From: Clostridiales bacterium
GTDB taxonomy: Bacteria > Bacillota > Clostridia > Saccharofermentanales > UBA5734
Direction: 5' to 3'
NCBI GenBank assembly: GCA_003532195.1
Contig: DOFA01000143.1
Coordinates: forward strand, 696 to 7,676
Length of the DNA: 6,981 bases
The position numbers were made by a program, and so were the translations under genes. Under the pieces are notes generated by a model. The model saw only the letters and a list, made by a program, of their open reading frames with translations, ran no database searches and was not told the origin of the DNA. Numbering within the stretch: position 1 is the stretch's first letter; the number at the start of each line of letters is the position of its first letter. Shown one piece after another: positions 5,435 through 6,981 of the stretch.

Positions 5435-6981
5435 AAAACCTGTTTCGTCTGGCCTCGGTCATGATCCGCGGCAACGGGCTGCTCAGCCTGTCTGGCGACA
5501 CCGGGCGCCGCCGCAAAAAACGGAGCCTGATCGGCAGCCTGATTTTATTTACCCTTCTCGCGGTGTACCTGACGTTCATTATGACTTTCACATCGATCGG
5601 GTTCTATGATCTGCTGGCTCCGGCCGGTCTGCAAAGCCTGCTGATCAGCCTGTACCTGAGTCTCGGCGTGCTGATGGTATTCTTTTTCGGTGTTTTGTAT
5701 GTTGTCAGCATTTTTTATCACTCCAGCGATGTGGAGAAAATACTGCCCTTGCCCTTGCGGGCCGACGACATCATCGGCGCCAAAATGCTGGTCACGGCGT
5801 TTTACGAATATCTTTTCCTGGTCGCCCTGGTTGCGCCCGGCCTGATCGTCTATGGCGTGCGCAGCGGCGCCGGCCTGTTATACTTTCTGTATCTTTTGGC
5901 CGTCATAGTGATCTTGCCGGTCATTCCGCTCTGCCTGTCCACCATCCTGGTCATGCTGATCATGCGCTTCACACCGCTGGCCCGCAACAAGGACCGCTTC
6001 AGCATGGTCTCGGGAATGCTGGCCCTGGCTCTGGCCCTGGGCGTTTCTTTTGGCAGCCAGTCGCTGTCTTCATTTTCGGAAAAGGATCTCTCAAACCTGC
6101 TGGGCAGCGGCGCCGGTAAAATTGCCCGAATTACCGCTTCAATTTTCCCGGGAACCTCCCAGGCTGCGGTTGCGCTCGCCGAACCGGCCGGCTGGCCGGC
6201 TGCCGGGCAGATCGCCTTGCTGATCCTGATCGCCGCCGCCGTGTTGTTCGTGACATTGCGCCTGAGCCGGCTGCTTTATTTCAAGGGCGTGATCGGACTA
6301 ACATCCTCAGCCGCCAGCCACCGCCGCCTGACCAGCCGGGAATTGGCCGATACGGGCGCCAGCCAGCCGGCTTTCTGGGCTTATGTCCTGAAAGACGTCC
6401 GCGTGCTGGTGCGCACGCCCATTTTTTTCATGAACAATGTGATCATAAATTTTCTTTTTCCGTTTTTTATCGCACTGCCTCTGCTGGCCCAGAACGGCAG
6501 CGACGAAATCAGCACACTCATCCGTATGCTGCGGGAGACAGCTTTCGATCCTCAGAGCGGGACTGCTTCGCTGGCACTGGCAATCGGTTTTGCTGCCGCC
6601 TGTTTTGTCTCCGGAACCAACGGCATTGCCGAAAGCGCCCTGTCCCGCGAAGGCAAGCTGCTCTATCTGATGAAAATCTGGCCGATGTCCTATGCCCGTC
6701 AGCTGTGGGCAAAACTGACAGTTGGCATCTTGTTCAGCCTGTGCGGCACGTTATTGGTGTTCCTGATCTTCATAATCCTGATCCAGCCACCCCTGTGGTT
6801 TGACTTGCTCCTTCTGGCGGTGCTGCCGGGCGCCACTTTATTGCCCAACCTGGCCGGCATCATATTCGAATTGTTCTGGCCTAAGCTGAATTGGGATAAC
6901 GAGCAAAAAGCCGTCAAACAAAACCTCAATGTCGTCTACGGCATTCTGCTGACGATGCTGGTGTCTGCCTTGGTCATCGCT
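5431..6981 (+). CDS. Large ABC transporter permease, putative exporter (3' end outside window)
   Basis: The frame is open from the ATG at 5431 to the window end: 517 residues without a stop. The start has a strong site, GGGGAGG, 7 nt upstream and overlaps the ATPase stop by 4 bp. A short basic N terminus (RRRKK, 26-30) precedes about 11 hydrophobic segments, roughly at 33-53, 67-95, 119-140, 150-172, 192-210, 261-279, 331-352, 380-396, 430-450, 457-482 and 502-517. Between them lie soluble stretches with features typical of a putative ABC exporter family of Firmicutes (from memory Pfam ABC_tran_2 type): SSDVEKILPLPL (98-109) followed by a conserved GAKM, SREGK (405-409), and a polar loop KLNWDNEQKAVKQN (485-498). 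Relatives are usually around 550-580 residues, so most of the protein is present. With the preceding ATPase it would form a membrane transporter; no substrate can be inferred. It might alternatively be assigned to the broader ABC-2 permease group. Confidence 0.85.
   Translation, partial: MKNLFRLASVMIRGNGLLSLSGDTGRRRKKRSLIGSLILFTLLAVYLTFIMTFTSIGFYDLLAPAGLQSLLISLYLSLGVLMVFFFGVLYVVSIFYHSSDVEKILPLPLRADDIIGAKMLVTAFYEYLFLVALVAPGLIVYGVRSGAGLLYFLYLLAVIVILPVIPLCLSTILVMLIMRFTPLARNKDRFSMVSGMLALALALGVSFGSQSLSSFSEKDLSNLLGSGAGKIARITASIFPGTSQAAVALAEPAGWPAAGQIALLILIAAAVLFVTLRLSRLLYFKGVIGLTSSAASHRRLTSRELADTGASQPAFWAYVLKDVRVLVRTPIFFMNNVIINFLFPFFIALPLLAQNGSDEISTLIRMLRETAFDPQSGTASLALAIGFAAACFVSGTNGIAESALSREGKLLYLMKIWPMSYARQLWAKLTVGILFSLCGTLLVFLIFIILIQPPLWFDLLLLAVLPGATLLPNLAGIIFELFWPKLNWDNEQKAVKQNLNVVYGILLTMLVSALVIA

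Noticed and set aside
5355..5609. Small + strand open frame of 84 codons across the ATPase-permease junction
   Set aside because: It is out of frame with both flanking genes, has an Arg/Pro-rich composition typical of shifted high-GC frames, and no suitable ribosome binding site.
6184..6208. GCCGGC-rich palindromic stretch in the permease gene
   Set aside because: It encodes Pro/Ala/Gly/Trp residues in a loop between membrane segments and resembles the general GCCGGC richness of the window, with no terminator-like tail.

Overview
The window is a stretch of high-GC (by eye about 60%) bacterial DNA with every gene on the + strand and almost no non-coding space. It holds two transcription units: a tightly packed aromatic amino acid operon (bases 1-4577) and the start of an ABC-transporter operon (4688 to the window end). 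The likely source is a high-GC member of the Firmicutes/Clostridia. This rests on strong purine-rich Shine-Dalgarno sequences, an EPSP synthase with a CGESGTTLR motif, a chorismate synthase of the RGGGHFSGR type, and an ATPase/permease pair resembling a putative exporter family common in Clostridia. The assignment is inference from remembered family patterns, not from a search.

Region 1 (1-4577) carries aroB (5' end cut off by the window), aroA, aroC, aroQ and a fused pheA. Every junction overlaps: 8 bp, 47 bp, 8 bp and 1 bp. The set covers DAHP to 3-dehydroquinate (AroB), 3-dehydroquinate to 3-dehydroshikimate (AroQ), EPSP formation (AroA), chorismate formation (AroC), then chorismate to prephenate to phenylpyruvate (PheA, with a C-terminal ACT domain for phenylalanine sensing). 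DAHP synthase, shikimate dehydrogenase and shikimate kinase are not in the window and may lie upstream. The gene set suggests an operon directed towards phenylalanine.

Region 2 (4578-4687) is the only intergenic gap, 110 bp and visibly AT-richer. It contains a near-consensus sigma-A promoter (TTGACA, 17-bp spacer, TATGAT) and a 27-bp imperfect inverted repeat lying across the end of the -10 box and the predicted start site. The repeat looks like a repressor operator, but in a transcript reading through from pheA it would also form a fully paired hairpin followed by UUUU.

Region 3 (4688-6981) encodes an ABC ATPase and, overlapping it by 4 bp, a large polytopic permease whose 3' end lies beyond the window. 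Together they form a probable exporter of unknown substrate.

Most of the window is ordinary core metabolism. No mobile element, CRISPR array, tRNA or rRNA was seen. The points most worth a second look are the promoter/inverted-repeat element, the long aroA-aroC overlap in which AroA codons supply the aroC ribosome binding site, and a few motif substitutions in PheA and the ABC ATPase.
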